Shown in pieces: positions 8,680 through 16,816 of a stretch of 57,544 bases of DNA. The stretch lies in NCBI GenBank assembly GCA_023955225.1, contig JAGSGJ010000009.1, forward strand, positions 1-57,544. Direction: 5' to 3'. Below the pieces are notes generated by a model. That model was not told where the DNA came from and searched no databases. It saw nothing but the letters and a program-made list of their open reading frames with translations. Origin of the DNA: Sulfurovum sp. (GTDB taxonomy: Bacteria > Campylobacterota > Campylobacteria > Campylobacterales > Sulfurovaceae). The stretch's first letter is position 1; every line of letters begins with the position of its first letter. The position numbers and the translations under genes were made by a program.

Positions 8680-9786
8680 TTACTTTTCTTGCTGTTGTGA
8701 TGTTGCCATGTTTTCAAGTATCTGTTCATTCTGTTCAGAGATGATACGTGCAAATGTTGCAAGCTTGTCTACTGCCTGCCCCAATTCCTCATCTATCTTC
8801 TCGAAAGTATGATCCACTGAACCATCAAATCGTTCCATTGATTTTTGAAGGTTTTGAGCATTTTCATTGAACCCTTCAATATTTTTTTCCATCACTGCAA
8901 CTGCATCAACACTCGCTTGTCTGTGATGTATGTTCTCAAGTGTATCACGCAACTCTGAAGAAGCTTCCTGCATATGTACGGTCAGCTTTGTAAAACTGTT
9001 TGTCGTGTCATGTATAATGGTTGTGAAATTTTTAAGATACTGATCATTCAATTCTTTAATAAAATCCATATTGAATGTCTCTTTAAGTGTCTGAACGATC
9101 TGTTGATCTTTAAGCTCACTCTGCATGTGCTCATGCTTGATCAGTTCAGATCTTTTCCAAACACGCTGACCATAAAGTCTTTCCAGATCAAAGATCTGTT
9201 TATCTACTTTTGCAATACCTCTTTTTTCAAAGTATGTCCAAATAAGAGAAAGCATAATTCCATAGATAGAGGCATAAAATGCTGTACCAATACCGGAGAG
9301 AAGTATAGAAATTTCACGATCAAGTGCACCAAGATCTTTCACTGTAAAGTCAGGCATAGACAAAGCAATAGCGATAAATGTACCCAAGATACCCAGCATA
9401 GGAAAGACAGAAGGAGCAACACGTGCAAAATTATCATTACGAATATCCTGATAATACTCAGTAATGAAATCATTAACATGTAATGTAGACTTGGTCTTAC
9501 CCATGATCGTCAATGCATTTTCACGTAATGCTGCCTGCAGGTCTTCTTCCATGTTGAAAAAAGACCCTTTCATGTGACACACTGCATAATTTGCATTATG
9601 TTTTACAAAAAATACAAATACAACAAAGATAAATGCTACGATCCCAAAAGTATGTGCCTCAACATTAATAGGGAATATACCCAAATAAGCAAGAACCAGT
9701 CCTACTAAAAAAAGAAAAGGTATCAATAATATTGCGAAAGAGTGTGAAATACATGAAGCTGAATTTTGTCTGTCAAATTGTTGCAT
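8680..9786 (-). CDS. MotA/TolQ/ExbB-family ion channel subunit with long cytoplasmic tail
   Basis: 368 residues. Four membrane helices at about 17-38, 46-63, 123-144 and 161-187; the last two (PSVFPMLGILGTFIAIAL and LLSGIGTAFYASIYGIMLSL) carry the MotA_ExbB signature. Residues 190-368 form a long helical tail. It pairs with the MotB/OmpA-like gene 4 bases downstream. The tailed architecture resembles ZorA of the Zorya defence system, but no ZorC, ZorD or ZorE gene is nearby. A cell-envelope role is an equally good guess. This is not the flagellar MotA, whose large loop and neighbours differ. Confidence 0.85.
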   Translation of the reverse strand: MQQFDRQNSASCISHSFAILLIPFLFLVGLVLAYLGIFPINVEAHTFGIVAFIFVVFVFFVKHNANYAVCHMKGSFFNMEEDLQAALRENALTIMGKTKSTLHVNDFITEYYQDIRNDNFARVAPSVFPMLGILGTFIAIALSMPDFTVKDLGALDREISILLSGIGTAFYASIYGIMLSLIWTYFEKRGIAKVDKQIFDLERLYGQRVWKRSELIKHEHMQSELKDQQIVQTLKETFNMDFIKELNDQYLKNFTTIIHDTTNSFTKLTVHMQEASSELRDTLENIHHRQASVDAVAVMEKNIEGFNENAQNLQKSMERFDGSVDHTFEKIDEELGQAVDKLATFARIISEQNEQILENMATSQQQEK

Positions 9787-9882
9787 AAAGTATCCTATTA
9801 AATTTAATTAAGGCATTATATCCAAAATCTTTAAATCAACGTATAGAACATCTGTATAGCTGTTTTTAGAAAAATAATGATG

Positions 9883-9913
9883 CCTATAATGGGGTTAAAG
9901 ACACCCTATAATG
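9883..9913. repeat. Short direct repeat CCTATAATG in the gap upstream of the channel operon
   Basis: CCTATAATG occurs at 9883-9891 and 9905-9913. On the minus strand this gives TTGACATTATAGG and CCATTATAGG upstream of the MotA-like gene, with a TTGACA that may serve as a -35 element. The 170-base gap 9787-9956 holds no gene. This is the likely promoter region of the channel operon, or part of the end of mnmA's upstream neighbourhood; regulatory meaning is inferred. Confidence 0.25.
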
Positions 9914-9956
9914 TCAAGGGGTACTACTTCATCAAATGATATTTCTTACGATGTTC

Positions 9957-10976
9957 TTAACAGATCACTCCGCCGCCAAGTAACTTATCATCTTCATAAA
10001 ATGCAGCGATCTGTCCTTTTGCCAGTCCGAATACTGCTTCTTTTAAAACGACTTTAGCTCTGCCATCGTTGATGCTAACATGACAAGGTACTGCAGACGT
10101 ACGGTAACGTACTTTCACCGTACAATCAAACTCTGTCAGATCTTTAAAAAGGTTGATCTGTTTGACTTCAAACTCATTCTCTTCAAGTTTTTCTTTAGTA
10201 CCCACAACAATCTGATTTGTTTCAGGTTTAATTTCAAGTACAAAGTGTGGATCATGTGCACCATCCACAACAAAACCTCTACGCTTCCCTACAGTGTAGT
10301 GCATATAGCCTTTATGTGTACCGACCACATTACCTTCAGTATCAACTACTTCACCCGGTATATTTATCTCCATGTGTTTTGCCAATACTTCATCATAGGT
10401 ATTTTCTACAAAACAGATTTCAGAACTTTCAGCCTGTGTAGCAAAATCTTTAAGTACTTCAATATTGGCAGCATACGCTTTTACATCCGGTTTTACCCAT
10501 GTTCCCAAAGGAAAAAGAAGACGAGGAAGCACTTCTTTTTTCACTTCACAAAGGAAATAACTCTGATCTTTATTTGCATCTTCTGCCGCGTAAATAAACT
10601 CTCCATCACATTTAATGTAATGCCCTGTAGCCACATGATCTGCCCCTATACTGTCTGCAAACTCTATCATCTTTCCAAACTTGATGGTTCTGTTGCACAT
10701 TACACAAGGATTTGGAGTAAGTCCTTCTTTGTAACTTTCAACAAAATAGTTATATACATTATCTTTAAACTCTTCACTCAGATCAAGAAAATGCACTTTT
10801 ACACCCAGGTATTCAGCTACTCTCTGTGCTTTTGTAAAGTTTTCTTCATGGTAACCGGGTTTATGGTGAAGTTTCATATAGACACCTTCTACCTCATAAC
10901 CCTCTTTTTGTAAGAGTATAGATGTCACAGTTGAATCAACACCACCACTCATACCTACTAGTACTTTCTTTTTCAT
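9957..10976 (-). CDS. mnmA: tRNA-specific 2-thiouridylase MnmA
   Basis: 339 residues. Catalyses 2-thiolation of uridine 34 in Lys, Glu and Gln tRNAs using relayed persulfide sulfur. PP-loop MSGGVDST (8-15) binds ATP. The two catalytic cysteines are in CVMCNR (about 92-95) and SSEICF (about 185). YTVGKRRG and FGLAKGQIAAFYE mark the C-terminal domains. It is slightly shorter than the E. coli enzyme, as usual in Campylobacterota. Only one base separates it from the upstream gene, so it is in the flhF operon. Confidence 0.96.
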   Translation of the reverse strand: MKKKVLVGMSGGVDSTVTSILLQKEGYEVEGVYMKLHHKPGYHEENFTKAQRVAEYLGVKVHFLDLSEEFKDNVYNYFVESYKEGLTPNPCVMCNRTIKFGKMIEFADSIGADHVATGHYIKCDGEFIYAAEDANKDQSYFLCEVKKEVLPRLLFPLGTWVKPDVKAYAANIEVLKDFATQAESSEICFVENTYDEVLAKHMEINIPGEVVDTEGNVVGTHKGYMHYTVGKRRGFVVDGAHDPHFVLEIKPETNQIVVGTKEKLEENEFEVKQINLFKDLTEFDCTVKVRYRTSAVPCHVSINDGRAKVVLKEAVFGLAKGQIAAFYEDDKLLGGGVIC

Positions 10977-10977
10977 A

Positions 10978-11448
10978 TCAATTCACCTTCTTTATCTGTA
11001 TCGCTATCTCTTCATCCACATTGACCAAAGAGCCCTCTGCTATCGTTTTACCCTCTGACACAAGCGTTACCTTTTCTAAATCTACATGTGTGGTATCTAT
11101 CGTAGACCCTATTTCAAACGCTTTACTTTGCACTGTACCAAAAGAGATCTTTAGAGTTTCATATTTTTTACTACCAGACTGTTTTATCGTCTCTTCTGTC
11201 AAATAGACAATTTCTGCTCCATGCGTATTTCCCATGGGTTTGAGTCGTGTACTTGCACAGATAGTATCTCCCTCTAACAATAAAAATTCTAAAGTATCAA
11301 TCCCTATAAGAAGTACATCATCTATACTTAACTTTTTAAGCTTATTACTCCCTACCATAACAAATGGCAGGGTTAACTCATACGTCGGATAGCGTGTATG
11401 CTTTTGCATCATCTTCGCTAAATGAAGAGCCTGCGTTTCATGCTTCAT
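10978..11448 (-). CDS. SpoA-like (FliN/YscQ C-ring type) protein
   Basis: 156 residues from ATG 11448, which overlaps the end of flhF by 11 bases; a longer frame to 11505 would overlap flhF more. The C-terminal half (KISFGTVQSKAFEIGSTIDT, then VTLVSEGKTIAEGSLVNVDE) fits the SpoA/surface-presentation fold of FliN and FliM. The N-terminal half (ELTLPFVMVGSNKLKKLSI, DDVLLIGID) looks like a second, degenerate SpoA unit. A flagellar switch-related role next to flhF is inferred; fliM and flhG are not adjacent. Family assignment is by pattern only. Confidence 0.6.
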   Translation of the reverse strand: MKHETQALHLAKMMQKHTRYPTYELTLPFVMVGSNKLKKLSIDDVLLIGIDTLEFLLLEGDTICASTRLKPMGNTHGAEIVYLTEETIKQSGSKKYETLKISFGTVQSKAFEIGSTIDTTHVDLEKVTLVSEGKTIAEGSLVNVDEEIAIQIKKVN

Positions 11449-12526
11449 CCAAGTCCCCGATAAACTGCTCCAAAAGATACTCTTTTGAAGCGACCATAAG
11501 ATCATCCGGTACCTCTTGACCAGTCGAGAAATAACTCATAGGCAATTTGTATAATAACATAAAGTTTAACAACGTTCCAAAATGCTTCGTCTCATCAAAT
11601 TTACTGATCATGACAGAGTCTATATCCAAGAATGAGAAGTTATTATAAATATCATCCATATCTTCATATTTTACCGTTGCCGAGAAAACAAGATTTACCT
11701 CTAACTTTCTAGGTATGTCAGTTTGAACAAATTCAACCGTTTTAATAAATTTTTTCGTATCATAAGGGGACATACCTGCTGTGTCTACCAATATGACATC
11801 ATAGTCATCCAAAGCTTCTAATCCTGCAGTAAAATCTTCTACACTGTCTACAGTAATATGTTCGAGCTGCATGATATCGGCATAGTGTGCAAGCTGCTCA
11901 AAAGCACCCACTTTATAACTGTCAAGATTTAGAAGAGCTACCTTGTAAGGTCTGTCCATCAAATAGGCATAACGTGCAGCCAACTTTGCAATTGTAGTCG
12001 TTTTACCAACACCTGTTGGACCTACGAGCATCATGATCTTAGGTTCATCCAATGTCTCTTTTCGTACTTCCAGGTTCTCATCTATCTCTTCCAGTAAATA
12101 AGAGACTAAAAGTGTTGCATCATCAAGAATATTGCTTCCCATTAATGACATTAAGACATCATCCAACCAAGGTTTTGCAATACCCTTTTTCATGAAAAGT
12201 TTCTTCACCGTTTGCATTACACTCTCATCTTCTGAATCTAACATCTCTTCTTTCATTAAAGATAATTGTTTTTTAAGTTCACCCAATTCTGCTAACAATG
12301 CTTCATCTTCTTCTTTTTCAGGATCACTATGCTCAGTAGAAATTTTACCAAAAGACTTTTCCATAAAAAGATCTTTAGGTACAGCAATACTTACTTCAGA
12401 ACGCAACTTACCATCTTCATATTTGATCTGTTTTGCTGAAACGAGTTCAACACCCTCTCCATACTTCTTAATGGCTTGTTCGTATGCACTTTTCGGATCA
12501 GCAGCTACAAATGTTTCATTAACCAT
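11438..12526 (-). CDS. flhF: Flagellar SRP-like GTPase FlhF
   Basis: 362 residues from ATG 12526. SRP-family NG GTPase that positions flagella and, in Campylobacter, is needed for flagellar gene expression. G1 loop GPTGVGKTTT (about 168-177), G3 DTAGMSPYD, G4-like ISKFDET. The N-terminal B domain starts ETFVAADPKSAYEQAIKKYG, matching the family's beginning, and AAGAAAGG lies 10 bases before ATG 12526. An in-frame ATG at 12568 would add 14 residues and cannot be excluded. Unlike the Campylobacter order known to me, flhG does not follow. Confidence 0.9.
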   Translation of the reverse strand: MVNETFVAADPKSAYEQAIKKYGEGVELVSAKQIKYEDGKLRSEVSIAVPKDLFMEKSFGKISTEHSDPEKEEDEALLAELGELKKQLSLMKEEMLDSEDESVMQTVKKLFMKKGIAKPWLDDVLMSLMGSNILDDATLLVSYLLEEIDENLEVRKETLDEPKIMMLVGPTGVGKTTTIAKLAARYAYLMDRPYKVALLNLDSYKVGAFEQLAHYADIMQLEHITVDSVEDFTAGLEALDDYDVILVDTAGMSPYDTKKFIKTVEFVQTDIPRKLEVNLVFSATVKYEDMDDIYNNFSFLDIDSVMISKFDETKHFGTLLNFMLLYKLPMSYFSTGQEVPDDLMVASKEYLLEQFIGDLDEA

Positions 12527-12617
12527 TGTTGTTATACCTTTCTTATTGAACATAAGCAAAGCTTGCATTCAATTTCTCTCATTGAAGTTTTTTCCCTGGC
12601 AAGTACTCGTATATTCA

Positions 12618-13103
12618 TCATATACTGCCTTTCATCATTGATAATGGAATCAATACAGACTCTCGTTCTCTCCAACCCGGATGAGGAAGTGTCAGTTCTT
12701 TTGTTTCCATTTTCACATTTTCATAAAATATGATATCTATATCTAACGTTCTGGGTCCATCTTTAAAAAGACGTTTACGCCCAAAAACTTTTTCTACACG
12801 CAACACATAACGCAATAATGCTTTAGGCGTCAGTAACGTCTCTATACGTATCAAAGAGTTATAAAAGTCTCCCTGCTCTATATATCCAAAAGGAGGATTT
12901 TTCAGTATAGGTGCTGTCTCTATCACGCGTACTAGAGAAGATCTTTTCAAATAGTAAAAAAGATGTTCAAAACGACGTACTACATCACCAATATTCCCAC
13001 CGATCCCCAGTAACACGCTATGACCACTCTGACGTGACAAGATACAAGGAAAATCTTTCGTCTTAATTAAAGTGTTCTTTGCGTCTATTTTTTTTCTTAT
13101 CAT
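12618..13103 (-). CDS. folK: 6-hydroxymethyl-dihydropterin pyrophosphokinase FolK
   Basis: 161 residues. Transfers pyrophosphate from ATP to 6-hydroxymethyl-7,8-dihydropterin in folate synthesis. HPPK features: LLGIGGNIGD, ETAPILKNPPFGYIEQGDFYN, the KRLFKDGPRTLDIDIIFY metal-binding signature (DGPRTLDIDI) and LPHPGWRERE. An N-terminal extension of about 25 residues before GHSVLLGIGG is normal for Campylobacterota homologues as I recall. It lies 8 bases after the M24 peptidase and before flhF, the order known from Campylobacter. Confidence 0.95.
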   Translation of the reverse strand: MIRKKIDAKNTLIKTKDFPCILSRQSGHSVLLGIGGNIGDVVRRFEHLFYYLKRSSLVRVIETAPILKNPPFGYIEQGDFYNSLIRIETLLTPKALLRYVLRVEKVFGRKRLFKDGPRTLDIDIIFYENVKMETKELTLPHPGWRERESVLIPLSMMKGSI

Positions 13104-13111
13104 AGCATAAC

Positions 13112-14131
13112 CTACAGGACAACAGCTTTACCGTCTACCATCGCTACCATATCTTCAATACGAATACCAAACTCATCAGGAATATATATACCCGGTTCTA
13201 TCGTATACACCATACCATCCTCAATAATCGTATCTGACTTTGTAGAGATATACGGCATTTCATGAATGTCCAGCCCTACCCCATGTCCTGTTGAGTGTAC
13301 ATAGTACTCTCCAAAACCTGCTTTAGTCACAATGTCACGTGTAAGCGCATCCACCTTTTTCGCTTTCATTCCTGAACGTGCTTTGGTAATGGCATTATCA
13401 TGTGCTTTGAGTACCGTGTCATAGGCTTTTTGTCTTTTTTTACTTTTAAAACTTTGATTTGTATCAAACATAAAATATTTATCTGCATGTATAGTACGTG
13501 TACGGTCTGAACAATAGCGTTTATATTTTAACCCCGCATCAACCAAGAGCAGATCATTTTTGGCCAGTTTTGTAGATGTTGGCATGGCATGAGGTTTTGC
13601 AGCATTTGAATTGATGGCCACTATGGGGTCAAAACTCAATTCATACTTACCAAAATCACTTAAAACGCCTTTTGCTCTATAGGTTAAAGTGTATTCATCT
13701 TCACCAAAACCATTTTTGCGAAACTCTTTGGCCAATGATTTAAACGCTTTTGCGCCGAGTTTTGCTGCTTTTGCAAGTATTTTCAGTTCTTCATCACTTT
13801 TGATAATACGCTTTTTATGCGAAAAATCCACCTGCGGATCAAACATCACCTTAGTCTTAGAACTCACACGTTCAAAACCGTCTACTGTCCATTCCTTAGG
13901 GTCAAAGATCACTTTTTTGACTCTAGACTTTTTGAGTAAAGCAACTGCTTCACCATATAGATCACCGTTGATCACAACCGTTGCACCTTGTACATTCCCA
14001 GTTGCATCGATGCTGTAACGACTGTCTGTGATAAAAAATGCTTCACTTCCCAGAGAAAGATAGAGAGCATTATCACAACTGTAGCCACATTCATAATACA
14101 TGGAATTTTCATCTTTGAGCATGTAGTTCAT
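13112..14131 (-). CDS. M24-family Xaa-Pro peptidase
   Basis: 339 residues. Creatinase-like N-domain followed by a pita-bread metallopeptidase domain. Metal ligands are visible: Asp in LLVDAGLKYK, Asp in YCSDRTRT, His in HSTGHGVGLDIHE, Glu in YTIEPGIYIP and Glu in GIRIEDM. Expected to cleave N-terminal residues before proline, probably with two Mn or Co ions in the cytoplasm. Aminopeptidase P and prolidase (PepQ) cannot be separated from sequence alone. In the aroQ-folK-flhF gene row. Confidence 0.9.
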   Translation of the reverse strand: MNYMLKDENSMYYECGYSCDNALYLSLGSEAFFITDSRYSIDATGNVQGATVVINGDLYGEAVALLKKSRVKKVIFDPKEWTVDGFERVSSKTKVMFDPQVDFSHKKRIIKSDEELKILAKAAKLGAKAFKSLAKEFRKNGFGEDEYTLTYRAKGVLSDFGKYELSFDPIVAINSNAAKPHAMPTSTKLAKNDLLLVDAGLKYKRYCSDRTRTIHADKYFMFDTNQSFKSKKRQKAYDTVLKAHDNAITKARSGMKAKKVDALTRDIVTKAGFGEYYVHSTGHGVGLDIHEMPYISTKSDTIIEDGMVYTIEPGIYIPDEFGIRIEDMVAMVDGKAVVL

Positions 14132-14173
14132 GGGATAACCTTTTGGTTTAGTTTTAAAAATTGGAGTATAGTG

Positions 14174-14193
14174 CTCCTCTCGGAGGAGAGGAG
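14174..14193 (-). terminator. Intercistronic hairpin between aroQ and the M24 peptidase
   Basis: CTCCTCTC (14174-14181) and GAGAGGAG (14186-14193) form a perfect 8-bp stem with a four-base loop GGAG. On the minus strand it follows the aroQ stop by 10 bases and AATTTTT appears about 15 bases further on, so it may be a partial terminator that sets the ratio of aroQ to downstream genes, or an mRNA-processing structure. Confidence 0.45.
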
Positions 14194-14203
14194 AAGTATA
14201 GAA

Positions 14204-14692
14204 TTATTTTTGTTGTGCTTGTGCTTGTGCTTTAGCTTGGTGTTCTTTCATTGCTGCCACTTCTGAAAGCATTTGTGTCATACCTACCATTGCCAAGTGG
14301 TAACCAAATGGTCCCATACCTGTGATTTGACCAGCACATACAGGTGCTGTAAGTGACGTGTGTCTAAACTCTTCTCTTTGATAAATGTTTGAAAGGTGTA
14401 CTTCAAGTGTAGGTATCTGTACTGCAGAGATAGCATCACGAATAGCAATAGATGTGTGTGTATATGCAGCCGGGTTGATAATAATACCGTCAGCATCACC
14501 GATACACTCTTGGATACGATCTACGATCTCGCCCTCTAAGTTACTTTGAAAAAATTCAATTTCAGTTTTATTTTGATCAGCAAATGCTTTCATTTGTGAA
14601 TGGATATCTTCTAATTTCATCGGACCATAGATATTTTGTTCTCTAATTCCTAGCATATTGAGGTTTGGACCTTGGATCACTACTATTTTCAT
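14204..14692 (-). CDS. aroQ: Type II 3-dehydroquinate dehydratase AroQ
   Basis: 162 residues. Third step of the shikimate pathway: dehydrates 3-dehydroquinate. Signature GPNLNMLGIREQNIYG (9-24) includes the catalytic Tyr; IINPAAYTHTSIAIRDAI and EVHLSNIYQREEFRHTSLT carry the substrate-binding Asn, His and Arg. The tail is rich in Gln and Ala (HQAKAQAQAQ), a dispensable extension. Divergent from the amidohydrolase gene across 62 bases. Confidence 0.97.
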   Translation of the reverse strand: MKIVVIQGPNLNMLGIREQNIYGPMKLEDIHSQMKAFADQNKTEIEFFQSNLEGEIVDRIQECIGDADGIIINPAAYTHTSIAIRDAISAVQIPTLEVHLSNIYQREEFRHTSLTAPVCAGQITGMGPFGYHLAMVGMTQMLSEVAAMKEHQAKAQAQAQQK

Positions 14693-14754
14693 TTTCTACC
14701 TTGTTTATATAATTTAGGTATTATTTTATCTAAATATATTAAATGTGAGGCAAA

Positions 14755-15969
14755 ATGAAGATAATAAATGCGGACTTTCTCTATACACCAAAGGGCTATG
14801 TAAAAAATCAAGCAGTTGCGTTTACAGAAACCATCAAAGATATTGGTACACTGGAAGAACTTATACAACGTTATCCTGATGCAGAGGTGATCTATACAGA
14901 GCCAAATTCAATACTCTACCCTGGTTTCATAAACACCCATGTACATCTTGAGTTTTCGGCAAATAAAACCTCTTTAGCCTATGGTTCTTTTAAACCTTGG
15001 TTGGATTCTATCATAGAACATCGTGATGAACTTATGGGGGCGTGCAACAATGAGATGATGATGCATGAGTGTAAAGAGATGATGCGTTCAGGTGTCACCA
15101 CTTTTGGTGCCATTTCAAGTTTTGGCAATGAACTTGAGGTCTGTGAAGAAACCCCTCAACGTGTTGTCTTTTTTAATGAACTTATAGGGTCAAATGCCAT
15201 GTATGCAGATATGCTCTATGGTGACTTTCAAGAGCGTGTCAGAGCCTCACAGTCATGTGACAAAAGTTCCCGTATCACCCCTGCTGTAGCGATACATTCT
15301 CCCTATGCTGTACATCCTATACTCTTACAAAAAGCAGTGAATGTAGCCAAACAAAACAACATGCCCATCAGTGCGCATTTTTTAGAATCACAGGCAGAAA
15401 GAGAATGGCTCGAATCAAGTTCAGGTACATTCAGATCATTTTTTCTAAAATACTTTAATACTTCTCAAACGGTTACGACTATAGAAGAATTTATGCATGC
15501 TTTTGACACGTACCCTACACACTTTACACATTGTGTTCAGGCAACTAAGGAAGAGTTAAACTATTTGGCTCAGAAAGGACATTCTGTCGCCCATTGTCCA
15601 CGTTCCAACCGATACTTAGGATGCGGAAGACTTGCCATTGAAGATCTATCTCTTCCTTTTAGTGTAGCTACAGATGGCCTAAGTTCTAACGATTCACTGA
15701 ATATCTTCGATGAACTTAGAGCTGCTATTATGCTGCACAACGACATTCCAATCCAGGAACTTTCTACGAAATTACTGCATGCAGTGACTGGAGAGGCAGC
15801 AGATATATTAGGTCTGAATTGTGGTAAAATAGACGTAGACAAACTTGCAGATTTTTCAGTGGTCACACTACCGGAAGCACCTAAAAGAAATGAAGAATTA
15901 GCACTGTGGACTATCTTACATACTAAAGAAGTCTCAGAAGTTTATATAGAAGGAGAAAAATATGTTTAG
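14755..15969 (+). CDS. Amidohydrolase, probable aminofutalosine deaminase of menaquinone synthesis
   Basis: 404 residues. TIM-barrel amidohydrolase of the chlorohydrolase/adenosine-type deaminase group. Metal ligands: THVHLEF (about 62-68), SAHFLES, a His in HCVQAT and the Asp in VATDGLSSNDSLN. CPRSNRYLG is typical of the aminofutalosine/methylthioadenosine deaminase subgroup. In Campylobacter and Helicobacter, as I recall, the homologue beside aroQ and sppA deaminates 6-amino-6-deoxyfutalosine in the futalosine menaquinone pathway; that assignment is by family and context. Its end overlaps sppA by 8 bases. Confidence 0.85.
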   Translation: MKIINADFLYTPKGYVKNQAVAFTETIKDIGTLEELIQRYPDAEVIYTEPNSILYPGFINTHVHLEFSANKTSLAYGSFKPWLDSIIEHRDELMGACNNEMMMHECKEMMRSGVTTFGAISSFGNELEVCEETPQRVVFFNELIGSNAMYADMLYGDFQERVRASQSCDKSSRITPAVAIHSPYAVHPILLQKAVNVAKQNNMPISAHFLESQAEREWLESSSGTFRSFFLKYFNTSQTVTTIEEFMHAFDTYPTHFTHCVQATKEELNYLAQKGHSVAHCPRSNRYLGCGRLAIEDLSLPFSVATDGLSSNDSLNIFDELRAAIMLHNDIPIQELSTKLLHAVTGEAADILGLNCGKIDVDKLADFSVVTLPEAPKRNEELALWTILHTKEVSEVYIEGEKYV

Positions 15970-16816
15970 TACTATAGGAAAAGCTATAAAATGGATTGGT
16001 CAACACTTTATGGGGATGCTTTTTTTACTCATCGCGTTTGTTGTGCTTATGCCAACGTCAACGACTGAACTAAAGTCAGCGAACCTGCAAGAGATACAAC
16101 TAGTAGGCCCCATTATGAATGCGGATGCCATACTTAAAGAGATAGAGGATATAGAAAAAGATCCTAAGATCAAAGGTGTACTGCTCAATGTGAATTCACC
16201 TGGTGGTGCTGTTCCGCCTTCCATTGAGATAGCCTATGCTATCAAAGCGTTAAAAGAACATAAACCAGTAGTTGCATATGCCTCTGGAATTATGGCAAGT
16301 GGTAGCTACTATGCATCTATCTATGCCAATACCATTATTGCAAATCCAGGTTCTATCGTGGGTTCTATCGGGGTTATCATGGAGAGTGCAAACGTAGAGG
16401 AACTTATGGATACTATCGGTGTTAAAACACAGATAGTCAAACAAGGTACTTACAAAGAAGCTGGTACTCCAACCAGGGAATGGACAGCGGAAGAACGTGC
16501 TGAACTGGAGAGACTTACTAAAGATACGTATGAACTTTTTATCAATGATGTAGCCAATGCAAGAGGGTTAGATATCAACCATTCAAAAGAGTATGCAGAT
16601 GCACATATATTTTCAGCAAAAAGAGCGAAAGATGCAGGACTTATAGACCGTGTCGGTGTCAAAAGCCAAGCAAAAGCAGAAGTTGAAAAACTCGCGAAGG
16701 TCAAAAACCCAGTGTGGAAAGAGAAAGATAAACTCGAGAGCTTTATGGAACAATTTGCCACTAAAGGCATGATGCAGTTACAAAATTACTTTTATGGATT
16801 AAAAGCTTCATTCTAA
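15962..16816 (+). CDS. sppA: Signal peptide peptidase SppA, short form
   Basis: 284 residues, the short single-domain form. An N-terminal membrane anchor (about 15-32, MGMLFLLIAFVVLMP) is followed by a ClpP/crotonase-fold S49 protease. The catalytic Ser is in ASGIMASGSYYAS and the Lys in KQGTYKEAG; NSPGGAV forms the oxyanion strand. It degrades cleaved signal peptides in the membrane. GGAG lies 8 bases before the ATG, inside the amidohydrolase gene, so the two are translationally coupled. Confidence 0.94.
   Translation: MFSTIGKAIKWIGQHFMGMLFLLIAFVVLMPTSTTELKSANLQEIQLVGPIMNADAILKEIEDIEKDPKIKGVLLNVNSPGGAVPPSIEIAYAIKALKEHKPVVAYASGIMASGSYYASIYANTIIANPGSIVGSIGVIMESANVEELMDTIGVKTQIVKQGTYKEAGTPTREWTAEERAELERLTKDTYELFINDVANARGLDINHSKEYADAHIFSAKRAKDAGLIDRVGVKSQAKAEVEKLAKVKNPVWKEKDKLESFMEQFATKGMMQLQNYFYGLKASF

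Noticed and set aside
8676..8762. N-terminal extension of the OmpA-like protein to 8762
   Set aside because: It would overlap the MotA-like gene by 83 bases and adds a segment (MQHLHVSSLNRMNRYLK) unlike MotB N-termini; ATG 8675 leaves a natural 4-base gap.
8974..9483. 169-codon plus-strand frame opposite the MotA-like gene
   Set aside because: Composition typical of antisense frames, no ribosome binding site, and the sense protein has a clear MotA_ExbB signature.
7232..9786. Complete Zorya defence system
   Set aside because: Only the ZorA/ZorB-like channel architecture is present; no ZorC, ZorD helicase or ZorE nuclease gene lies nearby, and such channel pairs also occur in non-defence roles.
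10080..10913. Long 277-codon frame on the plus strand opposite mnmA
   Set aside because: It is antisense to a gene with clear MnmA motifs, has low-complexity Phe/Lys/Cys composition and no ribosome binding site; a shadow frame.
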